From positions 1-64,000 of the forward strand of contig NZ_ATUF01000002.1 of the NCBI RefSeq assembly GCF_000420065.1: a stretch of 64,000 nucleotides of DNA, read 5' to 3'. The notes under the pieces are model-generated. The model was not told where the DNA came from and did not search any database. It saw only the letters and a program-made list of their open reading frames with translations. The position numbers and the translations under genes are program-made. Positions 1 through 7,562 of the stretch are shown here, piece by piece. The stretch's first letter is position 1. Every line of letters begins with the position of its first letter. Source of the DNA: Varibaculum cambriense DSM 15806. Its GTDB lineage: Bacteria; Actinomycetota; Actinomycetes; Actinomycetales; Actinomycetaceae.

Positions 1-110
1 ACCGATCAGAAAGCAACCGCACCGCACGATCCTTAAACTCCTGAGAATACCTCTTAGACATATCCCTAATCCTCTCAAAAACGAGTAGGAACAAAACCCA
101 GGACACTTCA
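1..110 (-). mobile_element. End of an IS3-family insertion sequence, with the start of transposase OrfA
   Basis: Only the 5' end lies in the window. On the minus strand an ATG at 59-61 opens a frame reading MSKRYSQEFKDRAVRLLSDR, the typical N-terminus of the helix-turn-helix OrfA of IS3-family elements, and it runs off the window edge at position 1. The element seems to end near 110, where the minus strand begins TGAAGTGTCCTGGG, like the TG-starting terminal repeats of this family. Immediately after it a coding frame continues that has lost its own start, so the element interrupts that gene. The family call is good; the exact end is inferred because the other terminus is not in view. Confidence 0.8.
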
Positions 111-789
111 TCAGTTCGTCTGCGGCAACTCTGGAGTCGACAAAAGACTCGCTGGATGACTATGTCGACGACCTCTTACACGTTCGTCGCTCCACCAGTG
201 ATGCACTGGAAGGCGACACACACGTCACCTCTGTCATGATGATCAGCACAGCGATAGATTCTCTGGACGAGTGCGCAAATTCCCTGGGCAATTTCGTAGC
301 TGCACTGAAAGCGTTTTCTGGCTCAATCCAAGCAGTTTGTGACGGCTTTAATCAAACACGAAGCGCGGCAGCCAGCAATGGGCTGATCCTCACAGCCGAG
401 GAAATCCTTGAACCGATCCCACCCGTTGGCGACCCCAGTCCCACTGAAAGTGCCGAGTACAACAGGAAGGTCATGGCGTACAACGCTGCCTGGGAAACTG
501 CTTACCAGCGGCGGCAAAGTGAGCAGGAAGCGCACGAGACAATGGACAGTGCCTGCGAAGACCGACTTGATTGGCTCGCAGATTTTATTAAGAGTCGCTT
601 CCCACCAGCACTTGGGCTGGAGCTACCGTTGGCGCGAAGATCGGCGGTACAATCGGAGCGTTAGGTGGACCCGTTGGAATTCTCGCAGGCAGCCTTGTCG
701 GCGGCGCACTCGGCTGATTCGCGGCATCAAAATTTGGGGATGCGCTGGGAGATGGCGCAATGTCACTCGTCTCCAAATTGTTCCATTGA
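111..789 (+). pseudogene. Broken WXG100-like / glycine-zipper protein gene, 5' end removed by an IS
   Basis: A frame open from the IS border (113) encodes a mostly helical region (SSAATLESTKDSLDDY onward) like the hairpins of type VII secretion substrates, through DWLADFIKSRF at about 601. The match then jumps to another frame (from 604), which reads a glycine-zipper segment (GAKIGGTIGALGGPVG ... SLVGGALG) and hits TGA at 715-717. The same frame continues with FAASKFGDALGDG and ends at 789. So there are three lesions: a lost start, a one-base loss near the CCC at 601-603, and an internal stop. An ATG at 236 could still start a 142-residue product, but its tail is out of frame. Family assignment is moderate. 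Confidence 0.6.
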
Positions 790-831
790 GCTCACAACTG
801 ACGATCAGCGACCTAAAAGGAGGATACTGGC

Positions 832-1215
832 TTGATTGCCTTGGGATGTATTTTTGGGATCCTGATGGCTGTAATGTGGGCTTTGGCTATGTTCACTGAC
901 ACATGGGCAGGACGTTTCTTCCGCAAGCAGGCTAAATGGCTCGGTTCCAAGAACTCGATCGCTCTTGGCGAGCCTTCGATTACTCTTTTCTTCTTCGCTG
1001 GTTCACTGGTTCTGGCACTAACGGGTGATCTGCCGGACAGCCAGCTTACCAAACCGGTATCCGCACTGATGCTGGCCCTGATTTTCATCCCCATTATTGG
1101 CATCATTCTCAGTTTCTTTAACTTTGACCTGCCTAAACAGATGTATCCAGAATGGCACCAGCAACGGCGGGAACAACGGGCATCACGCAACGATCAAAGG
1201 AACGAATCGCAATGA
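832..1215 (+). CDS. Small membrane protein, unknown function (T7SS-neighbourhood type)
   Basis: 127 residues. The start is TTG at 832, chosen because AAAGGAGG lies at about 817-824 and no ATG or GTG fits. There are three hydrophobic segments (about residues 1-22, 48-66 and 76-95) and a charged, Arg/Gln-rich cytoplasmic tail. It follows the broken WXG/glycine-zipper gene, and its stop overlaps the next ATG (ATGA at 1212-1215), so the three belong to one former operon. I do not recognise a named family; a link to type VII secretion rests on context only. Confidence 0.6.
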   Translation: MIALGCIFGILMAVMWALAMFTDTWAGRFFRKQAKWLGSKNSIALGEPSITLFFFAGSLVLALTGDLPDSQLTKPVSALMLALIFIPIIGIILSFFNFDLPKQMYPEWHQQRREQRASRNDQRNESQ

Positions 1216-1601
1216 GCGGCATGACTTCTGATAATTCCACACGGATTCACGGACGCTTCGTCAGTGCTCTCATTCCAGAGGGGTGGGCGCAGCTGGAGCC
1301 GGAGAACCTGGAGGGTTCACGGTCACAGGGCAACTCGGCAATTGACTGCATCGCTGCTCCGGCGCCTGACGACCGCACTACCCGGCAGGCGGCGTACGCG
1401 CCGAACCTAGTCATCACTGTCGCGTCGGTTCCCGGCTACCTCAGCCAGATGGAGTGGCGAGACACCACGACGCATTCACTGCTCGACGAGATTCCGGGCT
1501 TCGTCCTGTTGGACCTGTCTGAAGTGGCCACGCAGAAGTGGAGGGGTTTCGCGCTCCTGGGGTGTTACATCCTCGACGACGAATCCATCCAGGAAGCGTG
1601 A
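1212..1601 (+). pseudogene. Truncated secretion-associated (LpqN-like) protein gene
   Basis: The natural start is ATG at 1212, overlapping the previous stop. The product begins MSGMTSDNSTRIHGRFVSAL and has the layout of small actinobacterial LpqN-type proteins beside type VII genes: an N-terminal beta strand with an IPEGW motif, then an ITVASVPG strand. The last residues (from about 1575) come from DNA that reads on the other strand as pcrA, so the true C-terminus has been replaced by foreign sequence. The remaining 129 codons are open and may still be expressed. Family assignment is tentative; the truncation is well supported. Confidence 0.5.
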
Positions 1602-1966
1602 GGGTGGGAATTCCTGCGGCGTGCCCCAGGCGGAGCGCTGCCCCGCCCTCGTCAGGTACAAACGTGAGCGCGCCCGCGTGATCGCCACATAGACAAGGCG
1701 GCGTTCTTCTTCGAGTTCGGCTTCTTCACCCAGGGAACGCTGGTGCGGGAAGATGCCGTCTTCCATGCCGGTGACAAAGACGACGGGGAATTCCAGGCCC
1801 TTGACGGTGTGGACCGTCATCAGTGTCAGTGAGTCGCCGCGCTCTTCATCAGATGGCACCTGGTCGGAGTCGGCCACCAGTGAGACACGTTCGAGGTAGT
1901 CGACCAACGTTCCCTCCGGTTCGCTTTGACGGAACGTGGTGGCAGCGGTGTGCAGTACAGACAGCT
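1575..1966 (-). pseudogene. Fragment of the UvrD/PcrA helicase gene (C-terminal part)
   Basis: The minus strand encodes unmistakable superfamily 1 helicase motifs: VDYLERVSLVADSDQ, LMTVHTVKGLEFPVVF (motif V), EEERRLVYVAITRA (motif VI) and FPPSRFLD. The frame closes upstream at a TAG near 1968 and loses homology after FLD near 1580. Only about 120 codons of a roughly 750-codon gene remain, without the Walker A half, so it cannot be an active helicase. It is wedged between a truncated LpqN-like gene and a recombinase tail, which points to recombination or element turnover. A full pcrA presumably exists elsewhere in the genome. Confidence 0.8.
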
Positions 1967-2093
1967 AACTGGCAAACCCATAGAACATTTCAAGGCCTGT
2001 CAATGGAGCGCCCTGATCGACCACGCCATCATCGGCGCAAACCAGATCCGGTTCATTTTTAGGACTGGGAAAGAAATCACGGTGGGGCTTTGA
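1964..2093 (+). pseudogene. C-terminal remnant of a large serine recombinase
   Basis: In the frame ending at TGA 2091-2093 the last codons read FKACQWSALIDHAIIGANQI followed by RFIFRTGKEITVGL. This matches the usual tail of resolvase/invertase-type serine recombinases of conjugative transposons (a WxxLID segment, then a beta hairpin ending in FRTGKEI). The catalytic N-terminal domain is absent because the frame runs into the pcrA fragment. It is probably the relic of an integrated mobile element. The tail is short, so the family call is moderate. Confidence 0.55.
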
Positions 2094-2141
2094 AAAGAAG
2101 GCAGGGCGCTAACATTGGATGCAAAATCGGGCTCTAATAAC

Positions 2142-2771
2142 TTAGAATTCTTTACCTGCCATGATTTTTCGACTTATCCATAGTGATACTGCGGTAAGTA
2201 CGATCGTCACGGTCAGTAAGATTCCTGCGTTTGTGAGTGGGGGTAGGGTTAAGGCTTTTGCTACCCATTCGAAGATTGCTTGCTTGTTGGAACCAACAAA
2301 GGATGATCCAGCGAACACCACGATGAATACCGCGACTAGAAAAAGCTTGGCTTTTTCTGGACCAAATTTGTAAAACAACGGTAGCTGAATAATGGTCAAA
2401 AGCAGAGTGACCGCAAAGGCGAAACTGGCCACCAAAACAGTATTTTTCCAAGGCATCTCAACCATTAAATAGGCAAGAACACCTGTAACCGCGAAAGCCA
2501 CTATCCCAAGAGCGAGTGTAATCAGAAAATTTAAATTAACGAGTTCGTTTCTACTGATAGGTCCGGCAAGAATCGTTCGGTTCACCTTGGATTCAGCATC
2601 ACGAGCAAAGGTGGCCGTAAAATAAAGCATCCCAATCACGCCAAAAATAAACGGAAAGATGATCAACTGGTTTGCATAAATCCCCACAACGCTGATCGCA
2701 ACGAGCACCAGAGCTAGAACAGCTATATATGTACGATTGGCAATAAGGTCTTTATAAAATGCAGCTCTCAC
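2142..2771 (-). CDS. ABC-2 type transporter permease
   Basis: 209 residues with six predicted membrane helices and few charged loops. It begins MRAAFYKDLIANRTYIAVLA and resembles the ABC2_membrane_5 permeases that pair with YtrA-type GntR regulators. The motif FARDAESKVNRTILAGPISR (about residues 55-74) is typical: a DxxxxxxR stretch followed by PISR before the third helix. Its ATG overlaps the stop of the upstream ATPase by 4 bp, so the pair is translationally coupled. With the ATPase it should form an exporter; the substrate (antimicrobial peptide, lipid or drug) cannot be told from sequence. It is the last gene of a GntR-ATPase-permease operon. Confidence 0.88.
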   Translation of the reverse strand: MRAAFYKDLIANRTYIAVLALVLVAISVVGIYANQLIIFPFIFGVIGMLYFTATFARDAESKVNRTILAGPISRNELVNLNFLITLALGIVAFAVTGVLAYLMVEMPWKNTVLVASFAFAVTLLLTIIQLPLFYKFGPEKAKLFLVAVFIVVFAGSSFVGSNKQAIFEWVAKALTLPPLTNAGILLTVTIVLTAVSLWISRKIMAGKEF

Positions 2772-3613
2772 TGATCTTCTCCTTTAATCGTGTAGACCAT
2801 TATGTCCTCAATCGTCGGTCTACCAGCTTGTGCACCAGCAGGAACTGCCTCGGTGCGGACGATTGCTTCTTGACCAAAATCATGACGGCGGCGCCCTAAT
2901 ACTTGCGTGGAATCAAGCTGGTTTGCCTGCTCATTGGTCAACGCTACGATTCGCCAAGAATCTAAGAGCTCGTCTTTTTGTTCCATGAACTTCAACTTTC
3001 CCTCACGGATGAAAGCTACGTAGTCAGCGGCTTTTTCAATATCGGAAACGATGTGAGACGAAAACAGAATCGAGTGGGTCGGAACTTCGATAAATTCGAG
3101 CATAATATCAAGCACCTCATCACGAATCACCGGATCCAAACCACTGGTAGCCTCATCAAAAATTAGTAAATCCGATGCATGGGAAAGTGCCATCGCTAGC
3201 CCCAGCTTCATCCGCATACCTCTAGAGAGTTCACCAACTCGCTTAGACGAAGCGAGATGAAAACGCTGCTGGTAACTAGCGTATGTCTGCCCATCCCAAC
3301 TCTTGTACAGGCGCTTGCCGAACTCGCCAGCATTCTTAACAGTAAAACTATCCGGCAGGCTAATATCGTCAAATACTACCCCCACTCGTTCATGCGCTCG
3401 TGGGTGATCTGCACCTGCAGGCTGCCCCAAAAGGTTTATTGTCCCAGCATCGGGGTGAGCAAGACCTAAAATCAAACGCAGCGTTGTAGATTTACCGGCA
3501 CCGTTCTCGCCCACGAAACCCACAATTGCCCCCTGGGGAACTTCAAGGTTAAGCGGACCGAGCGTGAATCCCGGATACTTTTTCACTAGTCCGTTGATTT
3601 CAATCACATTCAT
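2768..3613 (-). CDS. ABC transporter ATP-binding protein (YtrB/BcrA-like)
   Basis: 281 residues. Walker A is GENGAGKST at 35-43, the signature is LSRGMRMKLGLA at about 129-140, and Walker B with its catalytic Glu is LLIFDEATSGLDP at about 149-161. A C-terminal extension of about 70 residues is typical of exporters of the BcrA/YtrB group. At the Q-loop position the sequence reads VVFDDISL, with no glutamine. The gene overlaps the end of the GntR gene by 14 bp and the permease by 4 bp, so the three form one tightly packed operon that is probably autoregulated by the GntR protein. The substrate is unknown. Confidence 0.92.
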   Translation of the reverse strand: MNVIEINGLVKKYPGFTLGPLNLEVPQGAIVGFVGENGAGKSTTLRLILGLAHPDAGTINLLGQPAGADHPRAHERVGVVFDDISLPDSFTVKNAGEFGKRLYKSWDGQTYASYQQRFHLASSKRVGELSRGMRMKLGLAMALSHASDLLIFDEATSGLDPVIRDEVLDIMLEFIEVPTHSILFSSHIVSDIEKAADYVAFIREGKLKFMEQKDELLDSWRIVALTNEQANQLDSTQVLGRRRHDFGQEAIVRTEAVPAGAQAGRPTIEDIMVYTIKGEDQ

Positions 3614-3983
3614 CGGATCCTCCTAATAAATCAATCAGCTCTTTCAGATCAGAAACAGACAAGCCAGCAACCCGAGCCGAGGCGAGGGCGGATTTCAAAT
3701 AGTCTTCGACTTTTTTACGCTGCTCTTCCTTGAGCAGTTCAGTGTTTTTAGAAGCGACAAAGCTACCTCGCCCCTGTACGGAATCAATGAAACCCTCTAG
3801 CTCTAGCTCGTCATAGGCGCGCTTGGTAGTAATCACCGACACGCGAAGCTGTGATGCCAAACGCCGGATCGACGGCAGCTTGTCGCCGGGCGCTACCTGA
3901 TCGTTGATTATTGCCGCTTTGAGCTGATTCTTAATCTGAGCGTAAATCGGATCAGAACTTGCATTACTAACGATGATATCCAC
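3600..3983 (-). CDS. GntR-family (YtrA-type) transcriptional regulator
   Basis: About 127 residues, with an N-terminal winged helix (QIKNQLKAAIINDQVAPGDK, then LPSIRRLASQLRVS and the wing VQGRGSFV) and only a short C-terminal dimerisation tail, as in YtrA/YhcF regulators. Two in-frame GTG codons exist. The one at 3989 overlaps the ribosome site AGGAGG (3990-3995), so I chose GTG at 3983, five bases downstream. It overlaps the ATPase gene and heads the operon. A perfect palindrome directly upstream (3992-4022) is its likely operator. Members of this group usually repress their own exporter operon until a cell-wall or membrane-active compound is present. Confidence 0.88.
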   Translation of the reverse strand: MDIIVSNASSDPIYAQIKNQLKAAIINDQVAPGDKLPSIRRLASQLRVSVITTKRAYDELELEGFIDSVQGRGSFVASKNTELLKEEQRKKVEDYLKSALASARVAGLSVSDLKELIDLLGGSDECD

Positions 3984-3991
3984 AAACACCT

Positions 3992-4022
3992 CCTAGTGTT
4001 TATAGTGTACATGAACACTAGG
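3992..4022. promoter_or_regulatory. Palindromic operator of the GntR-ABC operon
   Basis: A perfect 9-bp inverted repeat, CCTAGTGTT (3992-4000) and AACACTAGG (4014-4022), is separated by 13 bp. It starts at the ribosome-binding site of the GntR gene and spans the region where its promoter must lie (minus-strand hexamers TACACT or TATAAA). Position and symmetry fit autorepression by the GntR protein. The operator role is inferred. Confidence 0.7.
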
Positions 4023-4077
4023 ACGAATTATGTAGAACAGTCCACATTCAGAGAAACATTTCAAACGCCATAACGCT

Positions 4078-4137
4078 CAACAGGGAAAACATGATACTAG
4101 GTAACGCAGAAGGGTACTTATCATACCTGACGTCTAG
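4078..4137. repeat. Left copy of an about 60-bp repeat flanking the PadR-ABC module
   Basis: The stretch AACAGGGAAAACATGATACT, followed by AGGTAACGCA and then AAGGGTACTTATCATACCTG and ACGTCTA, recurs in the same orientation at 7291-7412 with few changes. The right copy is split by about 60 extra bases. The two copies bracket the PadR operon (4213-7169). They are non-coding and lack transposase or clear terminal inverted repeats. They may be a duplicated regulatory segment or a scar of module insertion. Confidence 0.7.
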
Positions 4138-4175
4138 CGAAAAGTAGTTGCTAGACTTTTAGACACGCGGTAGTA

Positions 4176-4193
4176 TGTTATACAAGGAACATG
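4176..4193 (+). promoter_or_regulatory. Candidate PadR operator in the padR-operon promoter
   Basis: ATGT (4176-4179) and ACAT (4190-4193) form the ATGT-N10-ACAT pattern known for PadR-family regulators. The site overlaps a possible -10 hexamer (TATGTT, 4175-4180) and lies just upstream of the ribosome site AAGGAGG (4201-4207). The match is short, so this rests mainly on position. Confidence 0.45.
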
Positions 4194-4212
4194 GTTAAGC
4201 AAGGAGGGGGTT

Positions 4213-4539
4213 GTGTCTGAGTCACAGTTACGCAAGGGCGCGGTTGAACTGGTTGTCCTTGGATTACTTTCGTCTCGTCCTTCTTACGGAGGGCAGCTTG
4301 TAGAGCGTTTTCGCGAGGAAGCGGGATTGGAGATTTCTACGGGTACGTTATATCCGCTGCTCGCGCGGCTACGTAAATCAGGGTTGGTAGTTACGGCTTG
4401 GGAGGAGTCTCCGATAGGGCCGCCGAGGAAGATTTATAAGCTCGCAAAATCTGGGAAGAATCGCTTATTGCAGATGCGCCGCGAGTGGGAGGCGCTTGAT
4501 TGTGCTGTGAAGCGAACAACGCAGAAAGGAATACAGTAA
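4213..4539 (+). CDS. PadR-family transcriptional regulator
   Basis: 108 residues starting at GTG 4213 behind the strong ribosome site AAGGAGGGGG. The winged helix-turn-helix shows the PadR hallmarks: LVVLGLLSSRPSYGGQLVER, then ISTGTLYPLLARLRKSGLV and PRKIYKLAKSGK (the wing with the Y-x-L-T-x-x-G type motif). It is a short, subfamily-2-like form without the longer C-terminal domain. The stop overlaps the next start (TAATG), placing it first in a five-gene operon with two small membrane proteins and an ABC exporter. It probably represses that operon and responds to a compound the exporter handles. Confidence 0.9.
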   Translation: MSESQLRKGAVELVVLGLLSSRPSYGGQLVERFREEAGLEISTGTLYPLLARLRKSGLVVTAWEESPIGPPRKIYKLAKSGKNRLLQMRREWEALDCAVKRTTQKGIQ

Positions 4540-5231
4540 TGAAGTGGTTCGATAAGGACGCAGAAGGGCAGGCGCGAGTTTTGGGGATGCCTGTCTCCGG
4601 GCTATGGTTAGGGCGCTCTGATGCTGCGTTGGATGGTTTTGAACCAGAGAATCCGCGCTTGTTCATTCCTCGAAAATACGGACTGGGTTGGGACATTAAT
4701 CTGGGTGCTGTTGGTGTGCGTTTAGGGCTAATTCGACCCGATGATTCTCTACCGGACTTGGCCAACTATGTCCCCACACGTCTAAAGCGAGGCATTAGGC
4801 TCACCACTATTGCTGGTGGGATTGGGGTTGCGTTCTTGGCGGTACTCGTTAGTCGCAAGGAGCAGGTCCTCCTCCAGCGCTCAACACGCAGAGGGTCTGA
4901 AAGATTTATTACCGGCAGGCAGGCTGCGCTAGCTCCAGTGGTTTTAACGACCGTTGCAGCACTAGCACCACAGGTCTTCCGACGCGATGACCCCGAATCC
5001 GAAGATGCCGTGCGTTTGGCTAATCAGGCTGATCTGATGGGCGTTGAAGCCATGTCCATAGCCTGGCTTGCAGCAATGCGTCGGGCTGGCGACAAGCGGA
5101 AAATGACCCGCCGGTCGATGGTGCCCATTGTTGTTTTATGGCCCCTCGTTGCTGGCGCTTGCCAACTCGCTTATGTAAAAACCGCGTTAACCAGGGTAAA
5201 AACCCGGCTACATAATTCAGGAGACAAGTAA
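4539..5231 (+). CDS. DUF5808-domain membrane protein
   Basis: 230 residues from ATG 4539, which overlaps the PadR stop (TAATG); longer in-frame starts lie inside padR. Residues about 36-66 carry NPRLFIPRKYGLGWDINLGA, the core of the DUF5808 domain seen in membrane proteins beside PadR/GntR-controlled ABC systems. Hydrophobic segments lie near residues 88-104, 128-146 and 198-216, and the rest is rich in Arg/Lys. Biochemical function is unknown. Its tight coupling to the regulator and to the next membrane protein suggests an accessory or immunity role for the exporter. Domain call good, role inferred. Confidence 0.75.
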   Translation: MKWFDKDAEGQARVLGMPVSGLWLGRSDAALDGFEPENPRLFIPRKYGLGWDINLGAVGVRLGLIRPDDSLPDLANYVPTRLKRGIRLTTIAGGIGVAFLAVLVSRKEQVLLQRSTRRGSERFITGRQAALAPVVLTTVAALAPQVFRRDDPESEDAVRLANQADLMGVEAMSIAWLAAMRRAGDKRKMTRRSMVPIVVLWPLVAGACQLAYVKTALTRVKTRLHNSGDK

Positions 5232-5557
5232 TGAACCCTATAGATAAACTGTTGGATCTGCCGACCCCAGCATTAATAGGAGTTTGCATCCTTATAGGAG
5301 TGCAACTGATAGCGGTGGTCTGGTCTTTGATTTGCTTGCTGCGCGATAAGCGAACTCACATTGCCGGTTTAAATCGCCTAGTGTGGCTCTTGGTTATCCT
5401 CTTTGGCCAACTGATTGGGCCAATCGTCTTTTTGGTTATGTACTTTCACGAACAAAGACAGCTTAAGGTACAGCGTGAATATGAACAGAAAGCTACAGCC
5501 AAGCATCACCAGGTTGATGCGAGTTCAGTGGTAAGCAAGCTGTATCCGAAGGAATGA
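5231..5557 (+). CDS. PLDc_N-type small membrane protein
   Basis: 108 residues beginning at an ATG that overlaps the previous stop (TAATG). It has two membrane helices (about residues 14-37 and 52-73); the second carries RLVWLLVILFGQLIGPIVFL, the signature of the phospholipase D N-terminal-like (PLDc_N) membrane domain. The C-terminal third is charged and cytoplasmic. Such stand-alone PLDc_N proteins are common next to bacteriocin or lantibiotic-type ABC exporters and contain no phospholipase catalytic motif. It likely sits with the DUF5808 protein and the ABC pair in the membrane. Confidence 0.8.
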   Translation: MNPIDKLLDLPTPALIGVCILIGVQLIAVVWSLICLLRDKRTHIAGLNRLVWLLVILFGQLIGPIVFLVMYFHEQRQLKVQREYEQKATAKHHQVDASSVVSKLYPKE

Positions 5558-6393
5558 ACATGGATTTAGCAGTCTGTACTAAAGATTTGTCCAAAACCTT
5601 CGGTAAGCACCAAGTACTAACCAACATAAACCTTCGAGTTCCTACCGGCTCCTGTTATGGGTTTGTGGGAGCGAACGGGGCTGGCAAAACCACCACCATG
5701 AGGATCCTTGCAGGACTGGCCGGAGCCAGTAGTGGCAGCGCCACCGTGCTGGGAGTTAGCCGGGGCAAACTTCCCGTCAAACCGATCCCTGGCGTGTCTT
5801 ACCTGACTGATGTCCCCCAGATTAGCCCCTGGCTTAAAGCCAAGGATGCGCTCATCACTCTCGCCCGCCTTGGTGGAATCTCCCCAGACCTTGCAGCCGA
5901 AAGAAGCGACGAACTACTCAATCTGGTTAACCTCGACAAAGCCCCCGGAAGAATCGGCTCCTTTTCTAGAGGCATGAAGCAACGGATGGGAATAGCAGCA
6001 GCACTCGTTACTGCCCCGAAACTACTACTGATAGACGAACCAACCAGTGCTCTTGACCCGATCGGGCGAGCAGATGTCCTGGGGATACTACGCGAGTTAA
6101 CCGGGCAGGTAACGATAGTATTTTCCTCCCACATCCTCAGCGATGTCGCTAAAGTCTCTACCCACGTGGGGATCTTGCATCGCGGTAGCCTGCTAGCCCA
6201 AGGCCAGTTAGGCGAGCTGGTCAATCAGCAAACTAAACACGTTACCCTTGATGTCACGGTGCGTTCAGACGTTGCCACCGCCGTGGCTAAGGCTATCTAT
6301 AGCCTCGATTCTGCCGCAAAGATTCACCCCACCTTTACCGGCTTAGATGAACTTTTCACCAAACTAACTAAGGACGGCGGTAAAAAATCGTGA
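5554..6393 (+). CDS. ABC transporter ATP-binding protein (BcrA-like)
   Basis: 279 residues; ATG 5554 overlaps the previous stop, and a second ATG two codons on is possible. Walker A is GANGAGKTT at about residues 39-47, the signature is FSRGMKQRMGIAAAL, Walker B is LLLIDEPTSALDP, and the H-loop is IVFSSHI. The C-terminal domain ends KLTKDGGKKS. The layout matches ATPases of antibiotic and bacteriocin exporters (BcrA/CcmA group). Its stop overlaps the permease start (GTGA at 6390-6393). With that permease it should drive efflux regulated by the PadR protein. Substrate unknown. Confidence 0.92.
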   Translation: MNMDLAVCTKDLSKTFGKHQVLTNINLRVPTGSCYGFVGANGAGKTTTMRILAGLAGASSGSATVLGVSRGKLPVKPIPGVSYLTDVPQISPWLKAKDALITLARLGGISPDLAAERSDELLNLVNLDKAPGRIGSFSRGMKQRMGIAAALVTAPKLLLIDEPTSALDPIGRADVLGILRELTGQVTIVFSSHILSDVAKVSTHVGILHRGSLLAQGQLGELVNQQTKHVTLDVTVRSDVATAVAKAIYSLDSAAKIHPTFTGLDELFTKLTKDGGKKS

Positions 6394-7169
6394 ATACCTC
6401 GAGTTTCAGATTGATCTGGCGCTATCAAGCTGTATGGCTCCTACGCTCCTATGGGACATGGATTATAGGTGGGGTATTCGTTATCCTTGCTCTCACCCAA
6501 GGATTGTTTACCCAATACACGCCGCGAATCATCAGATTTCTGGCTGGATCAGAAGTAACCACGCTAATACAGTCACTACCAGAACCCTCCTGGCAGCAAG
6601 CCTACGCGGGATGGATAAAGAACCTTACCCAAATTCTTACCGTAATCCTTGTTGCAATGAACTCATTTCGTTGCAGCGTGCTTACCGGCAATGGTGACAT
6701 TCCTTTTATTTTCCCTGGTAGCGTGCAGCGCTCTCACTACCTCATCAGCTTTGCTATCAGCAGCTGGATATCTACCCTATTCCTTGCAGTCTTCAGCGCT
6801 ACCCTGGCTTGGGCAGGAACATCACTGTTATTCCCAGGCGCTAATCCCGCCCCGATAATATTGGCTAGTTTGGTATGGGCGCTACAAATCATTCTCATTC
6901 ACGCAACCCAAACGGTCGCAGCCACTTTTAAACCAGGCATCGGCATGCCCCTTGCGGCCGGATTTGGAGCCTACCTACTAATAACGATGTCAGCGATATT
7001 TATCCAGGAGGGCAACAAAACTCCCCTTGGCCTCGCCCCCATAATCAACAACCTCGCTCAAGACACACTCCAGGCACCTTGGCTCTGGCCAATCACCAGC
7101 AGCCTGCTGCTAATCATTGCGCTGCTTTTCACCGCCACTTACGTATACAACAGAGTAGAACTTAACTAA
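6390..7169 (+). CDS. ABC transporter permease
   Basis: 259 residues starting at GTG 6390 inside the end of the ATPase gene. It is strongly hydrophobic with six likely membrane helices (about residues 18-36, 83-100, 110-130, 150-170, 180-200 and 232-252). No catalytic motifs are expected or seen. It is the last gene of the PadR operon; no convincing hairpin terminator follows, and the next 240 bases hold the right copy of the flanking repeat and then a tRNA gene on the other strand. Assignment rests on topology and on pairing with the ATPase. Confidence 0.85.
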   Translation: MNTSSFRLIWRYQAVWLLRSYGTWIIGGVFVILALTQGLFTQYTPRIIRFLAGSEVTTLIQSLPEPSWQQAYAGWIKNLTQILTVILVAMNSFRCSVLTGNGDIPFIFPGSVQRSHYLISFAISSWISTLFLAVFSATLAWAGTSLLFPGANPAPIILASLVWALQIILIHATQTVAATFKPGIGMPLAAGFGAYLLITMSAIFIQEGNKTPLGLAPIINNLAQDTLQAPWLWPITSSLLLIIALLFTATYVYNRVELN

Positions 7170-7290
7170 AAGCCAAACACGGGCAACGCAAATAGATCCG
7201 ATTCAAAAGTAGAAATAGAACCACCATCACAAGCACTACAGCGAACGCCACCTATCATCCGTTAGCGAGTTAAACCCTAAACCCCTATCT

Positions 7291-7412
7291 GAACAGGGAA
7301 AACACGATACTAGGTAACGCAAAATCCAAACCCGCTAACGCAGGCGATTTTTCACACCCCCCTAAGCGATACTCGCTAACGCAAAAGGGTACTTATCAAA
7401 TCCGACGTCTAA
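7291..7412. repeat. Right copy of the repeat flanking the PadR-ABC module, internally duplicated
   Basis: AACAGGGAAAACACGATACT and AGGTAACGCA (7291-7321) match the left copy at 4079-4109, and AAAGGGTACTTATCAAATCC plus GACGTCTA (7383-7411) match 4110-4137. Between them lies an extra unit whose end, CGATACTCGCTAACGCAAAA, nearly repeats CGATACTAGGTAACGCAAAA; this looks like a tandem duplication of about 60 bp. It ends at the CCA end of tRNA-Gly. Together with 7170-7290, which shows nothing else, it fills the gap after the permease. Confidence 0.7.
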
Positions 7413-7413
7413 G

Positions 7414-7487
7414 TGGAGCGAGTGACGGGAATCGAACCCGCATGACCAGCTTGGAAGGCTGGGGCTCTACCATTGAGCTACACTCGC
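7414..7487 (-). tRNA. tRNA-Gly (anticodon TCC)
   Basis: The minus strand folds as a cloverleaf: acceptor GCGAGTG/CACTCGC, D arm with AGCTCAATGGTAGAG, anticodon stem CCAGC/GCTGG enclosing CTTCCAA (anticodon TCC), and T arm GCGGGTTCGATTCCCGT. The discriminator is T and the 3' CCA is encoded. It is 74 nt including CCA. Confidence 0.97.
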
Positions 7488-7562
7488 AAGTGGCTTTCGC
7501 TTCGAGTTAACGGAAGCCGCGAAAAACAGTGTAACCTATTAGAGGTCAGAAAATAAAACTGA

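Noticed and set aside
408-899. Plus-strand 163-codon frame in the broken WXG-like gene
   Set aside because: Arg/Trp-rich translation with no homology; it is the third frame of the pseudogene region.
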